The notes beneath the pieces were generated by a model that saw nothing but the letters and a program-made list of their open reading frames with translations, had not been told where the DNA came from and searched no databases. The translations under genes and the position numbers were made by a program. Positions 8,184 through 15,321 of a stretch of DNA of 25,299 nt are shown piece by piece. Where the stretch lies: NCBI GenBank assembly GCA_031264545.1, contig JAISDV010000049.1:1-25299 (forward strand), in the 5' to 3' direction. Position 1 is the first letter of the stretch. Every line of letters starts with the position of its first letter. Origin of the DNA: Oscillospiraceae bacterium. Lineage in GTDB: Bacteria > Bacillota > Clostridia > Oscillospirales > Oscillospiraceae.

Positions 8184-8256
8184 ATCGTCCGTCAGTTCCT
8201 GTATGCATGGAACGGAATTTTCACCGGGATCGTTTTCCGGCAGGAGGGAGGCCGCC

Positions 8257-8841
8257 ATGGCGCACGGCTTTTTCGCGCTGATCTCGCGCATGCGCTATAT
8301 CGTGCGCTGGGGGCTTATGCGCAACAGCCTGCCCGAGAATATCCAGGAGCACAGCCACATGGTCGCCGTGCTCGCGCACTGTCTCGCGGTCATCGGCAGG
8401 GATATTTACGGCAAGACCGTTTCCCCCGAAAAATGTGCTGTCGGCGCGCTGTATCACGACGCGTCCGAGATCCTCACGGGCGACCTGCCCACCCCGATCA
8501 AGTACCGCAGCGAGGCGATCCGTTCGTCCTACAAGGCGCTGGAGCAAAACGCCAGCCGCAGGCTGCTGGGCTTCCTGCCGGACGCGCTGCAGCCGGCTTT
8601 CGGGCCGTTGCTGCTTCAGGACGACCCGGAAATCGCGGCCTACGTCCGGGCGGCGGACAAGCTTTCCGCTTATATCAAATGCATTGAGGAGCGCCAGGCG
8701 GGCAACGACGAATTCCGCTCGGCGGAGGCTCAGCTTTTCGCCGTTCTGCGGGAAAATCCCCTGCCAGAGCTCGCTTATTTCATGGAAAACTTCATCCCCG
8801 CCTTCGAGCTTACGCTCGATGAGCTGGGTGCGATGGATTAA
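8257..8841 (+). CDS. yfbR: 5'-deoxynucleotidase YfbR-type HD hydrolase
   Basis: This 194-residue HD-domain phosphohydrolase probably dephosphorylates deoxyribonucleoside 5'-monophosphates. Metal ligands line up with Escherichia coli YfbR: H32 or H34 in EHSHM, H67-D68 in LYHDASE, and D134 in RAADKLSAY. R17 and W18 in the segment VRWGLMRNS match the arginine-tryptophan pair that selects 2'-deoxy sugars in YfbR. Length agrees with the family (about 195). An upstream in-frame ATG exists at 8203, but GGAGGG at 8242-8247 points to 8257. It is the first gene of a + strand run. A broader-substrate HD hydrolase is the alternative. Confidence 0.87.
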   Translation: MAHGFFALISRMRYIVRWGLMRNSLPENIQEHSHMVAVLAHCLAVIGRDIYGKTVSPEKCAVGALYHDASEILTGDLPTPIKYRSEAIRSSYKALEQNASRRLLGFLPDALQPAFGPLLLQDDPEIAAYVRAADKLSAYIKCIEERQAGNDEFRSAEAQLFAVLRENPLPELAYFMENFIPAFELTLDELGAMD

Positions 8842-8925
8842 GAACCAGTATACCCGGAAAGCCGACCTCGCCCGGGGAAGGCCTGTTCAAACTCTGTACG
8901 CGGACATATTGGAGGTTAAGGATTT

Positions 8926-9195
8926 ATGCGCGCGTTCGTTACTGTCGTCGGTCAGGACAAGGTTGGCATCATCGCCGCCATCTGCATCCTCCTGGCCGAA
9001 AAAAACGTCAATATTCTCGACATCAGCCAAACCATTCTGCAGGACTGCTTCACGATGATTATGCTCGTGGACGCCTCTGAATGCGCCGTGCCTTTCGCGG
9101 AGCTGCGTGACCGCCTTGCCGAGCTCGGCGCGAAAATGGCGCTTACCATCCGTATCCAACGTGAGGAAATTTTCGACGCGATGCATAAAATCTGA
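8926..9195 (+). CDS. ACT-domain protein, UPF0237 family
   Basis: This 89-residue protein is a single ACT domain. It opens with the family pattern FVTVVGQDKVGIIAAICILL, where the D-K/R-x-G-I turn forms the usual amino-acid binding loop, followed by the NVNILDISQTI strand-helix region. UPF0237 proteins are close to the N-terminal half of GcvR, the glycine-responsive repressor accessory of proteobacteria, but no ligand is proven. It has no DNA-binding domain. GGAGG lies 10 bases before the ATG. The stop is only 15 bases before the PFL-family gene, a pairing repeated in many Firmicutes and archaea, suggesting that the two act together. Confidence 0.88.
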   Translation: MRAFVTVVGQDKVGIIAAICILLAEKNVNILDISQTILQDCFTMIMLVDASECAVPFAELRDRLAELGAKMALTIRIQREEIFDAMHKI

Positions 9196-9210
9196 GGCGG
9201 AGAAACGATT

Positions 9211-10569
9211 ATGATCAATCAAGGCGAAATTCTTCAGACGATCCGAATGATAGACCGGCAGCATCTGGACGTCCGCACGATCACCATGGGCATCTCCCTG
9301 CGCGACTGCGCGCACTCGGATATTGCGCTCAGCTGCGGCAAAATATACGACAAAATCTGCCGCCTGGCCGGGGACCTGGTTAAAACCGGCGAGAGTATCG
9401 AGGCGGAATTCGGTATCCCCATCGTCAATAAACGCATCTCCGTCACGCCGATCGCCCTTATCGCGGAAAGCTGCGACGCGGCCGACTATCTTCCCTTTGC
9501 CAAGGCGCTCGACCGGGCGGCAAAAACAGTCGGCGTCGATTTCCTCGGCGGTTTTTCCGCCCTCGTGCACAAGGGCTGCACCCTCGGCGACGAAAAGCTT
9601 CTCCGCAGCATCCCGGAGGCCCTCGCGGAGACGGAGCTCGTCTGCTCGAGCGTTAACGTCGGCACAACGCGCGCGGGCATCAACATGACGGCCGTGCGCG
9701 CCATGGGCGAGATCATAAAAGAGACCGCATACCTGACAAGGAACAGCGGCAGTCTCGGCTGCGCGAAGCTCGTCGTGTTCTGCAACGCGGTGGAGGACAA
9801 CCCCTTCATGGCGGGCGCTTTCCATGGCATCGGGGAGCCCGAGTGCGAGATCAACGTCGGCGTCTCGGGTCCCGGCGTGGTGTACGAGGCACTGAAAGCC
9901 GCGAAGGGCCAGCCGCTGGATGCGGTGGCCGAAACCATCAAAAAAACCGCCTTCCATATTACCCGCGTGGGCCAGCTTGTCGCGCAGGAGGCGTCCGCCC
10001 GTTTGAAGGTTCCTTTCGGCGTGGTCGACCTCTCGCTCGCACCAACCCCCGCGATCGGCGACAGTGTGGCGGATATTCTCGAGGAGATGGGGCTTTCCTC
10101 CGTCGGCGCGCCCGGGACGACGGCTGCGCTGGCGCTTTTGAACGACGCGGTCAAGAAGGGCGGCGTAATGGCCTCCAGCAACGTCGGCGGGCTTTCCGGC
10201 GCGTTTATTCCCGTCAGCGAGGACGCGGGCATGATCGCCGCGGCCCGGGCGGGGCACCTGACTCTCGAAAAGCTCGAGGCAATGACCTGCGTCTGCTCCG
10301 TTGGCCTGGATATGATCGCCGTTCCCGGCGACACCCCGGCGGAAACGCTCGCGGCCATCATCGCGGACGAAGCGGCGATCGGCATGGTCAACAACAAGAC
10401 CGCCGCCGTACGCATCATCCCGGCCTACGGCAAGAAGCTGGGCGACAGGGTTGAATTCGGCGGTCTGCTCGGCAGCGCGCCGATCATGCCGGTCAACACC
10501 TGCTCGCCTGCGGAATTTGTCCTGCGCGGCGGGCGCATACCCGCCCCGATGCACAGCCTCAGAAATTGA
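9211..10569 (+). CDS. PFL-family protein, UPF0210/DUF711
   Basis: This 452-residue cytosolic protein belongs to UPF0210 (DUF711), recognisable from the start (EILQTIRMIDRQHLDVRTIT), the repeated glycine-rich stretches around FHGIGEPE, and the C-terminal ending RGGRIPAPMHSLRN. The fold resembles pyruvate formate-lyase barrels, hence the name. I do not see a canonical glycyl-radical motif (RVxG) near the C-terminus, so radical chemistry should not be assumed. The biochemical role of the family is unproven. The full length matches relatives. It is translationally close to the ACT gene upstream, which may sense a metabolite for it. Confidence 0.88.
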   Translation: MINQGEILQTIRMIDRQHLDVRTITMGISLRDCAHSDIALSCGKIYDKICRLAGDLVKTGESIEAEFGIPIVNKRISVTPIALIAESCDAADYLPFAKALDRAAKTVGVDFLGGFSALVHKGCTLGDEKLLRSIPEALAETELVCSSVNVGTTRAGINMTAVRAMGEIIKETAYLTRNSGSLGCAKLVVFCNAVEDNPFMAGAFHGIGEPECEINVGVSGPGVVYEALKAAKGQPLDAVAETIKKTAFHITRVGQLVAQEASARLKVPFGVVDLSLAPTPAIGDSVADILEEMGLSSVGAPGTTAALALLNDAVKKGGVMASSNVGGLSGAFIPVSEDAGMIAAARAGHLTLEKLEAMTCVCSVGLDMIAVPGDTPAETLAAIIADEAAIGMVNNKTAAVRIIPAYGKKLGDRVEFGGLLGSAPIMPVNTCSPAEFVLRGGRIPAPMHSLRN

Positions 10570-10600
10570 GGCGCGGAACAAAGTAAGCAATAAATCAACT

Positions 10601-10617
10601 CATGGCAGACAGCCATG
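10601..10617 (+). promoter_or_regulatory. Small hairpin in glyQS leader
   Basis: CATGGC (10601-10606) pairs with GCCATG (10612-10617) over a 5-base loop, ending 4 bases before the glyQS ribosome binding site. It could mildly affect translation. The gap is too short for a T-box riboswitch. Confidence 0.3.
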
Positions 10618-10632
10618 GCGAGGGGAGAAAAC

Positions 10633-12033
10633 ATGCACGATTCGGAAAAAACCATGGATAAGCTCGTAGCCCTCTGCAAAAACCGCGGCCTTGTCTATGC
10701 CGGCAGCGAAATTTACGGCGGTCTCGCCAACAGCTGGGACTACGGCCCGCTCGGCGTAGAGCTGAAAAACAACATCAAGCGCGTCTGGTGGAAAAAATTT
10801 GTCCAGGAGAATCCCTATAATGTCGGACTCGACTCCGCGATCCTGATGAATCGCCAGGTCTGGGCCGCCTCCGGCCACGTAACGACCTTCAACGACCCGC
10901 TGATCGACTGCAAGGCCTGCAAAATGCGCCACCGCGCCGATAAGCTGATCGAGGACTGGCTTGCCGAAAACCCGACAGCCGCCGCCAATGTCGAGGCCAT
11001 GACGAACGCGGACATGGTCGCCTTCATCCGCGAGAAAGCCATCGCCTGCCCGGCTTGCGGAAAGAGCGATTTTACCGATATACGCAAATTCAACCTCATG
11101 TTCAAGACCCATCAGGGCGTGACGGAGGACAATTCCACCGAGGTCTATCTCCGCCCTGAAACCGCGCAGGGCATTTTTGTCAACTTTAAAAACATCCAGC
11201 GCACCACCCGCCGCAAGCTTCCCTTCGGCGTCTGCCAGATCGGCAAGAGCTTCCGCAACGAGATCACGCCGGGCAACTTCATTTTCCGTATCCGCGAATT
11301 CGAGCAGATGGAGCTGGAGTTCTTCTGTGAGCCAGGCACGGATCTCGAATGGTTCGACTACTGGCGCGCCTATTGCCGCGACTGGCTGCTGAACCTCGGT
11401 ATGCAGGAGAAAAATCTCCGCCTGCGTGACCACGAGAAGGCGGAGCTTTCCTTTTATTCCAAAGCGACAACGGATTTTGAATATCGCTTCCCTTTCGGCT
11501 GGGGCGAGCTTTGGGGCATCGCAGACCGCACGGACTACGACCTTACCCAGCACCAGAAGGCCTCCGGCCAGGACCTGGACTACTACGACCAGGAGAAAAA
11601 CGCACACTACGTCCCCTACGTCGTCGAGCCTTCCCTTGGCGCGGACCGCGTGACGCTGGCCTTCCTTGCAGACGCCTACGATGAAGAGATCGTGGACGCG
11701 GAAAAAAATGACGTCCGCGTCGTGCTGCGCCTGCATCCCGCCCTCGCGCCGGTCAAGTGCGCGGTCCTGCCGCTTTCCAAAAAACTCGGCGAGCCGGCGG
11801 AGGCGCTTTTCCGTTCCCTCCAGAAGCACTTCATGGCCGAATACGACGAGACCGGCTCCATCGGTAAGCGCTACCGCCGTCAGGACGAGATCGGCACGCC
11901 CTTCTGCGTGACCTACGACTTCGACTCTGAAAACGACGGCTGCGTCACCGTGCGCGAGCGCGACACGATGGCGCAGGCGCGTGTAAAGATCGCGGAGCTT
12001 GCCGCCTATATTGAAAAGCGTCTTGATTTTTGA
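10633..12033 (+). CDS. glyQS: Glycyl-tRNA synthetase, single-chain dimeric class II
   Basis: This 466-residue enzyme attaches glycine to tRNA-Gly. It is of the alpha2 (eukaryote-like) type rather than the separate GlyQ and GlyS subunits. The N-terminal signature GSEIYGGLANSWDYGPLG (24-41) is diagnostic. Class II motif 2 is at 207-231 (SFRNE, then REFEQMELEFF) and motif 3 includes GADR at 336-339. Two CxxC pairs, C93/C96 and C139/C142, may bind zinc. The anticodon-binding domain covers about 365-466. The ATG at 10633 is chosen because AGGGGAG lies 5 bases before it; an ATG at 10615 is in frame but sits inside the hairpin. Unusually for a Firmicute tRNA synthetase, no T-box leader is present here. 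Confidence 0.95.
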   Translation: MHDSEKTMDKLVALCKNRGLVYAGSEIYGGLANSWDYGPLGVELKNNIKRVWWKKFVQENPYNVGLDSAILMNRQVWAASGHVTTFNDPLIDCKACKMRHRADKLIEDWLAENPTAAANVEAMTNADMVAFIREKAIACPACGKSDFTDIRKFNLMFKTHQGVTEDNSTEVYLRPETAQGIFVNFKNIQRTTRRKLPFGVCQIGKSFRNEITPGNFIFRIREFEQMELEFFCEPGTDLEWFDYWRAYCRDWLLNLGMQEKNLRLRDHEKAELSFYSKATTDFEYRFPFGWGELWGIADRTDYDLTQHQKASGQDLDYYDQEKNAHYVPYVVEPSLGADRVTLAFLADAYDEEIVDAEKNDVRVVLRLHPALAPVKCAVLPLSKKLGEPAEALFRSLQKHFMAEYDETGSIGKRYRRQDEIGTPFCVTYDFDSENDGCVTVRERDTMAQARVKIAELAAYIEKRLDF

Positions 12034-12063
12034 GCCGCTATATCCGGAAAACGGAGGATGCGC

Positions 12064-12414
12064 ATGACAGCGGGCCAGGAATTTGTGAAAAAAATACGGC
12101 CGATCGGCGTGGTATTCTTTCTCACGCTGTTTGCGCTCTTTATGTATATCTGCTTCAGCTCCGGCGCAAACCCGATCCCGGGCTACGAGCCGCCGCACGA
12201 TTCGGCCTACTATGCGCAAAACGTCCAAACCCTCACCGAGCTGAAAACTGAGTTGGAAGCAAACGTTTTCCCGGCGCTCGCCGGCAGCATAAGCTGCCGG
12301 CTCGAGGGCGGGGGACTGATAATTGTTATCGATAAGGCAAGCTTCGCCACGACCCGTTCCGCCATTGAAAAATTCTATGACGGAAGTCTGTTCACCTTTG
12401 TCCGGAGCGAATAA
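12064..12414 (+). CDS. Hypothetical membrane-anchored protein, 116 residues
   Basis: I do not recognise this protein. It has a charged N-terminus (MTAGQEFVKKIRPIG), one membrane helix at about 12-31, and a roughly 80-residue domain likely outside the membrane. That domain ends in two beta-rich stretches (ISCRLEGGGLIIVIDKASF and SLFTFVRSE). The ATG at 12058 touches GGAGG (12053-12057), so the next ATG at 12064, six bases from it, is taken as start. It lies 30 bases after glyQS and 38 before nadE, so it is almost certainly co-transcribed with them. No motif suggests a function. Confidence 0.75.
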   Translation: MTAGQEFVKKIRPIGVVFFLTLFALFMYICFSSGANPIPGYEPPHDSAYYAQNVQTLTELKTELEANVFPALAGSISCRLEGGGLIIVIDKASFATTRSAIEKFYDGSLFTFVRSE

Positions 12415-12452
12415 ACCGCCCCGGACTGAATTTTCCGCCCAGGAGGTAAAGC

Positions 12453-14372
12453 ATGAAAGACGGCTTTGTTAAGGCCGCGGCCGGAACGCCAGAGATCCGT
12501 GTCGCCGACTGTGCGTATAACACGACCGCCATTCTCGATATGATCCGGTCGGCCGAGACGCTGGGCGTGAAGCTTCTCGCCCTGCCCGAGCTCTGTGTGA
12601 CGGGTTATACCTGCGCCGATCTTTTTTTTCAGCACACGCTGACCGAGAGCGCCGAGGCTGCGCTCTCGGCCATCCTTTCCGAGACGGCCGGAACGGACAT
12701 GCTGTTCGCTCTCGGCCTGCCGGTTTCCTTCAGCGGGAAGCTCTATAACTGCGCGGCGGTCTGCTGTCGGGGAAGGCTGCTCGCTCTCGTACCGAAAACC
12801 TTTCTGCCGAATTACGGCGAGTTTTATGAGCGCCGCTGGTTTGCCGAGGGCCGGCGCGAGCCGCGTCCCATCCGTTTTGCGGGTCAGGACACACTGATCG
12901 GCACGGAGCTTGTTTTCCCCTGTGAGCGCGTGCCCGGCCTGTGTGTCGGGGTCGAGATCTGCGAAGACCTCTGGGTCCCGGAGCCGCCCTCCACCCGCCT
13001 CGCCCTCGCCGGCTCGACGGTGATATTGAACCTCTCCGCCAGCAATGCGCTGGCCTCCAAGGACGCCTACCGCCGGGCGCTCGTCACCGGTCAGTCCGGC
13101 AGGCTCATGTGCGGCTATATCTATGCCGACGCGGGGGAAGGCGAGAGCACGACGGATCTCGTTTTCGCCGGGCATAACCTGATCGCCGAAAACGGCCTGC
13201 TGCTCGAAGAGAGCCGTTTTGAAACGGGACTTGTCGTCTCCGAGCTGGACGTCGATTACCTTATCCTTGAGCGCACGCGAATCAGCACCTTCCCGCCCGA
13301 CCGCGGTCCTCAGCCCGGGCACGTCCCTTTCGCGCTCCGGCCTGAGGAGACGGCGCTGACCCGCCCGGTATCCCCGACGCCTTTCGTTCCGCACGGCCGC
13401 GCCGAGCGCAGTGCCCGCTGCGAGGAGATTTTTCGGATCGCCGCGCTGGGACTGAAAAAGCGCCTGGCGCATACGGCCGCGAAAACCGCCGTCATCGGCG
13501 TTTCCGGCGGCCTGGATTCCACGCTGGCGCTGCTGATCACGGCGCGGGCCTTCGACCTGCTCGGCCTGCCGCGCGGGAATATCGTCGCGGTGAGCATGCC
13601 CGGCTTCGGTACGACGGCGCGCACAAAAAGCAATGCCGGGCTGCTGGCCGGAGAGCTTCACGCGGCGCTGCGGACGATCGATATCACAAAGGCCGTCAGG
13701 CAGCACTTTGCGGATATCGGTCATGACGCGCGCGTACTCGACGTGGTATTTGAAAACACCCAGGCCCGTGAACGCACCCAGGTGCTGATGGATCTTGCCA
13801 ACGCCCTCGGCGGCCTCGTCATCGGAACCGGGGATATGTCGGAGCTGGCGCTCGGCTGGGCGACTTACAACGGCGATCACATGTCCATGTACGGCGTCAA
13901 CTCCGGTATTCCGAAAACGCTCGTGCGTTATTTGGTGGAATACTGCGCGGATATCGCCGAGTCGCAGGCGCTTTCGGCAGTGCTGCGCGATATTCTGGCG
14001 ACGCCGGTCTCGCCCGAGCTGCTGCCCGCGGAGAACGGCGACATCAGTCAGAGGACGGAGGAGCTGGTCGGCCCCTATGAGCTGCACGACTTTTTCCTCT
14101 ATCACATGATTCGCCGCGGCTGCGGGCCGAAGAAAGTGCTGCGCCTCGCCGAATACGCCTTCGGCGGCGCTTACGGCCGCGAAACGCTTATCGCGTGGCT
14201 GCGCATCTTCATCCGCCGCTTTTTCGCCCAGCAATACAAGCGCAGCTGCCTGCCGGACGGACCGAAGGTCGGGACGCTCTCGCTCAGTCCGCGCGGCGAT
14301 TTGCGTATGCCCTCCGACGCGGTCTGCGACGCCTGGCTCGCACAGCTCGAAACATTGGGCGGAGACGCCTGA
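12453..14372 (+). CDS. nadE: NAD+ synthase, glutamine-hydrolysing
   Basis: This 639-residue enzyme makes NAD+ from nicotinate adenine dinucleotide, ATP and glutamine, the last step of NAD biosynthesis. The N-terminal nitrilase-type glutaminase domain (about 1-290) has the triad E46 (PELC), K115 (VPKTFLPNYGEF) and C170 (VEICEDLW). The C-terminal synthetase domain has the PP-loop SGGLDST at 351-357 and TGDMSELALGW further on. With both halves present, ammonia can come from glutamine. AGGAGG lies 6 bases upstream of the ATG. The length fits the two-domain form (about 540-680). Confidence 0.95.
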   Translation: MKDGFVKAAAGTPEIRVADCAYNTTAILDMIRSAETLGVKLLALPELCVTGYTCADLFFQHTLTESAEAALSAILSETAGTDMLFALGLPVSFSGKLYNCAAVCCRGRLLALVPKTFLPNYGEFYERRWFAEGRREPRPIRFAGQDTLIGTELVFPCERVPGLCVGVEICEDLWVPEPPSTRLALAGSTVILNLSASNALASKDAYRRALVTGQSGRLMCGYIYADAGEGESTTDLVFAGHNLIAENGLLLEESRFETGLVVSELDVDYLILERTRISTFPPDRGPQPGHVPFALRPEETALTRPVSPTPFVPHGRAERSARCEEIFRIAALGLKKRLAHTAAKTAVIGVSGGLDSTLALLITARAFDLLGLPRGNIVAVSMPGFGTTARTKSNAGLLAGELHAALRTIDITKAVRQHFADIGHDARVLDVVFENTQARERTQVLMDLANALGGLVIGTGDMSELALGWATYNGDHMSMYGVNSGIPKTLVRYLVEYCADIAESQALSAVLRDILATPVSPELLPAENGDISQRTEELVGPYELHDFFLYHMIRRGCGPKKVLRLAEYAFGGAYGRETLIAWLRIFIRRFFAQQYKRSCLPDGPKVGTLSLSPRGDLRMPSDAVCDAWLAQLETLGGDA

Positions 14373-14385
14373 CAGGGGGGCGCAT

Positions 14386-14535
14386 ATGAAACACCGGGTC
14401 CTAGCGCGCGTTCTCTTATTTATGGTTCTTTTCTCAGGAATCGGCGCGGCGGCTTGGACCTTGCGCCCGCCGGCAGCGCCCTCTGACAAATCCAAGCGCG
14501 TGCGCACGCAGTGCGCACATGCGCGTAAAAAATAG
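14386..14535 (+). CDS. Possible 49-residue small membrane or secreted protein
   Basis: An ATG at 14386 follows GGGGGG (14375-14380) by 5 bases and is 13 bases after the nadE stop. The frame encodes 49 residues: basic N-terminus, hydrophobic core at about 9-24 (VLLFMVLFSGIGAAAW), then a basic tail ending HARKK. This is the layout of a small signal-anchor protein. The last codons and stop (TAG, 14533-14535) lie inside the terminator stem, and bases 14498-14526 are nearly self-complementary (GTGCGCAC twice), so the tail sequence may be constrained by RNA rather than protein. No homologue is recognised. Confidence 0.4.
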   Translation: MKHRVLARVLLFMVLFSGIGAAAWTLRPPAAPSDKSKRVRTQCAHARKK

Positions 14536-14555
14536 TTTCACAGAAACTATTTTTT
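14527..14555. terminator. Bidirectional terminator between nadE run and upp
   Basis: AAAAAATAGTTTC (14527-14539) pairs perfectly over 13 bp with GAAACTATTTTTT (14543-14555) around a 3-base loop. The U-tract works on both strands. It stops the + strand run and the upp transcript; the upp stop codon begins 2 bases beyond it. Confidence 0.9.
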
Positions 14556-14556
14556 A

Positions 14557-15186
14557 TTATTTTGTGCCGAATATCCTGTCGCCCGCGTCGCCGAGGCCGG
14601 GAACTATGTACCCGTGGCTGTTGAGCCGCTCGTCCATCGCGGCGATATAAATATCGACGTCGGGATGCGCCTCCTGGATCTTTTTCGCGCCCTCGGGCGC
14701 GCCGATGATGCACATAAGCTTGATATGCCGGCAGCCGTATTCCTTCATGAAGGTGATCGCCGCCGAAGCGCTGCCGCCGGTCGCAAGCATCGGGTCGACG
14801 ATGATAATGTCGCGCTCGGCGACATCCTTGGGCATTTTACAGTAATACTTGACGGGCATCAGCGTGTCCGGATCGCGGTAAAGCCCGATGTGCCCGACCT
14901 TTGCGCTGGGGATCATCGTGAGCATGCCGTCGACCATGCCGAGGCCTGCGCGCAGGATGGGAACAATCGCCAGTTTTTTCCCAGCGATGCGTTTGACCTT
15001 TGCTTTGGCGACGGGCGTTTCGATCTCGGTCTCCTCGAGAGGAAGATCACGGGTGGCCTCATAGCACATGAGGGTGGCGACCTCCGAGACAAGCTCGCGG
15101 AACTCCTTGACGCTCGTGTCCTTTTCACGCATGACGGAAAGCTTATGCTGGATAAGCGGATGGTCGAATACAATTACCTTACTCAT
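14557..15186 (-). CDS. upp: Uracil phosphoribosyltransferase
   Basis: This 209-residue enzyme salvages uracil with PRPP to form UMP. The PRPP-binding loop IIVDPMLATGGSA, the uracil-proximal ILRAGLGMVDG segment and the C-terminal GYIVPGLGDAGDRIFGTK are all present, and the length is exactly that of the family. An ATG 30 bases upstream is in frame, but similarity starts at MSKVIVFDHP and the AAAGGA site fits the ATG at 15186. This start carries the 22-base repeat also found before the NUDIX gene. It follows tsaB after 135 bases and may be read from that operon or from an unseen promoter in the gap. Confidence 0.96.
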   Translation of the reverse strand: MSKVIVFDHPLIQHKLSVMREKDTSVKEFRELVSEVATLMCYEATRDLPLEETEIETPVAKAKVKRIAGKKLAIVPILRAGLGMVDGMLTMIPSAKVGHIGLYRDPDTLMPVKYYCKMPKDVAERDIIIVDPMLATGGSASAAITFMKEYGCRHIKLMCIIGAPEGAKKIQEAHPDVDIYIAAMDERLNSHGYIVPGLGDAGDRIFGTK

Positions 15187-15187
15187 A

Positions 15188-15209
15188 AAAAAGATCATTC
15201 CTTTCGCTG
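15188..15209 (-). repeat. Copy 2 of the 22-nt start-site repeat
   Basis: Read on the - strand, these 22 bases are identical to 465-486 on the + strand. An extra T separates them from the upp ATG. Further upstream the copy continues as GAGCG, where copy 1 has GAGCT, so the likeness extends slightly beyond the identical core. Confidence 0.85.
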
Positions 15210-15270
15210 CGCTCATGACACAAACAGACCATTAAAAGGCAGGATCTTTTTGCGCATGAAGCGCGGTTGA

Positions 15271-15292
15271 CGTGAAGCGGAAACGCTTCGCG
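15271..15292. other. Hairpin in the tsaB-upp gap
   Basis: CGTGAAGCG (15271-15279) pairs with CGCTTCGCG (15284-15292) around GAAA. On the + strand the one irregular pair is a T-G wobble and the loop is a GNRA tetraloop. On the - strand, the direction of the flanking genes, it becomes a C-A mismatch. A smaller GCGC stem (15252-15264) lies next to it. There is no T-tract. Confidence 0.4.
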
Positions 15293-15321
15293 CTTAAATT
15301 GAAAGTATTCAGCATGATTTT

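Noticed and set aside
6970..8841. A 623-codon open frame on the + strand
   Set aside because: Its first part is antisense to ltaE, which has family motifs, a promoter and a ribosome site. Only the last 194 codons (from 8257) are a real gene, yfbR; the rest is open by chance in GC-rich DNA.
10570..10632. T-box riboswitch before glyQS
   Set aside because: The gap is 63 bases, too short for a T-box with specifier and antiterminator, and no T-box core sequence was seen; only a 6-bp hairpin is present.
8887..12228. Two - strand frames of 567 and 542 codons
   Set aside because: They lie opposite the ACT, PFL and glyQS genes and show composition typical of antisense frames.
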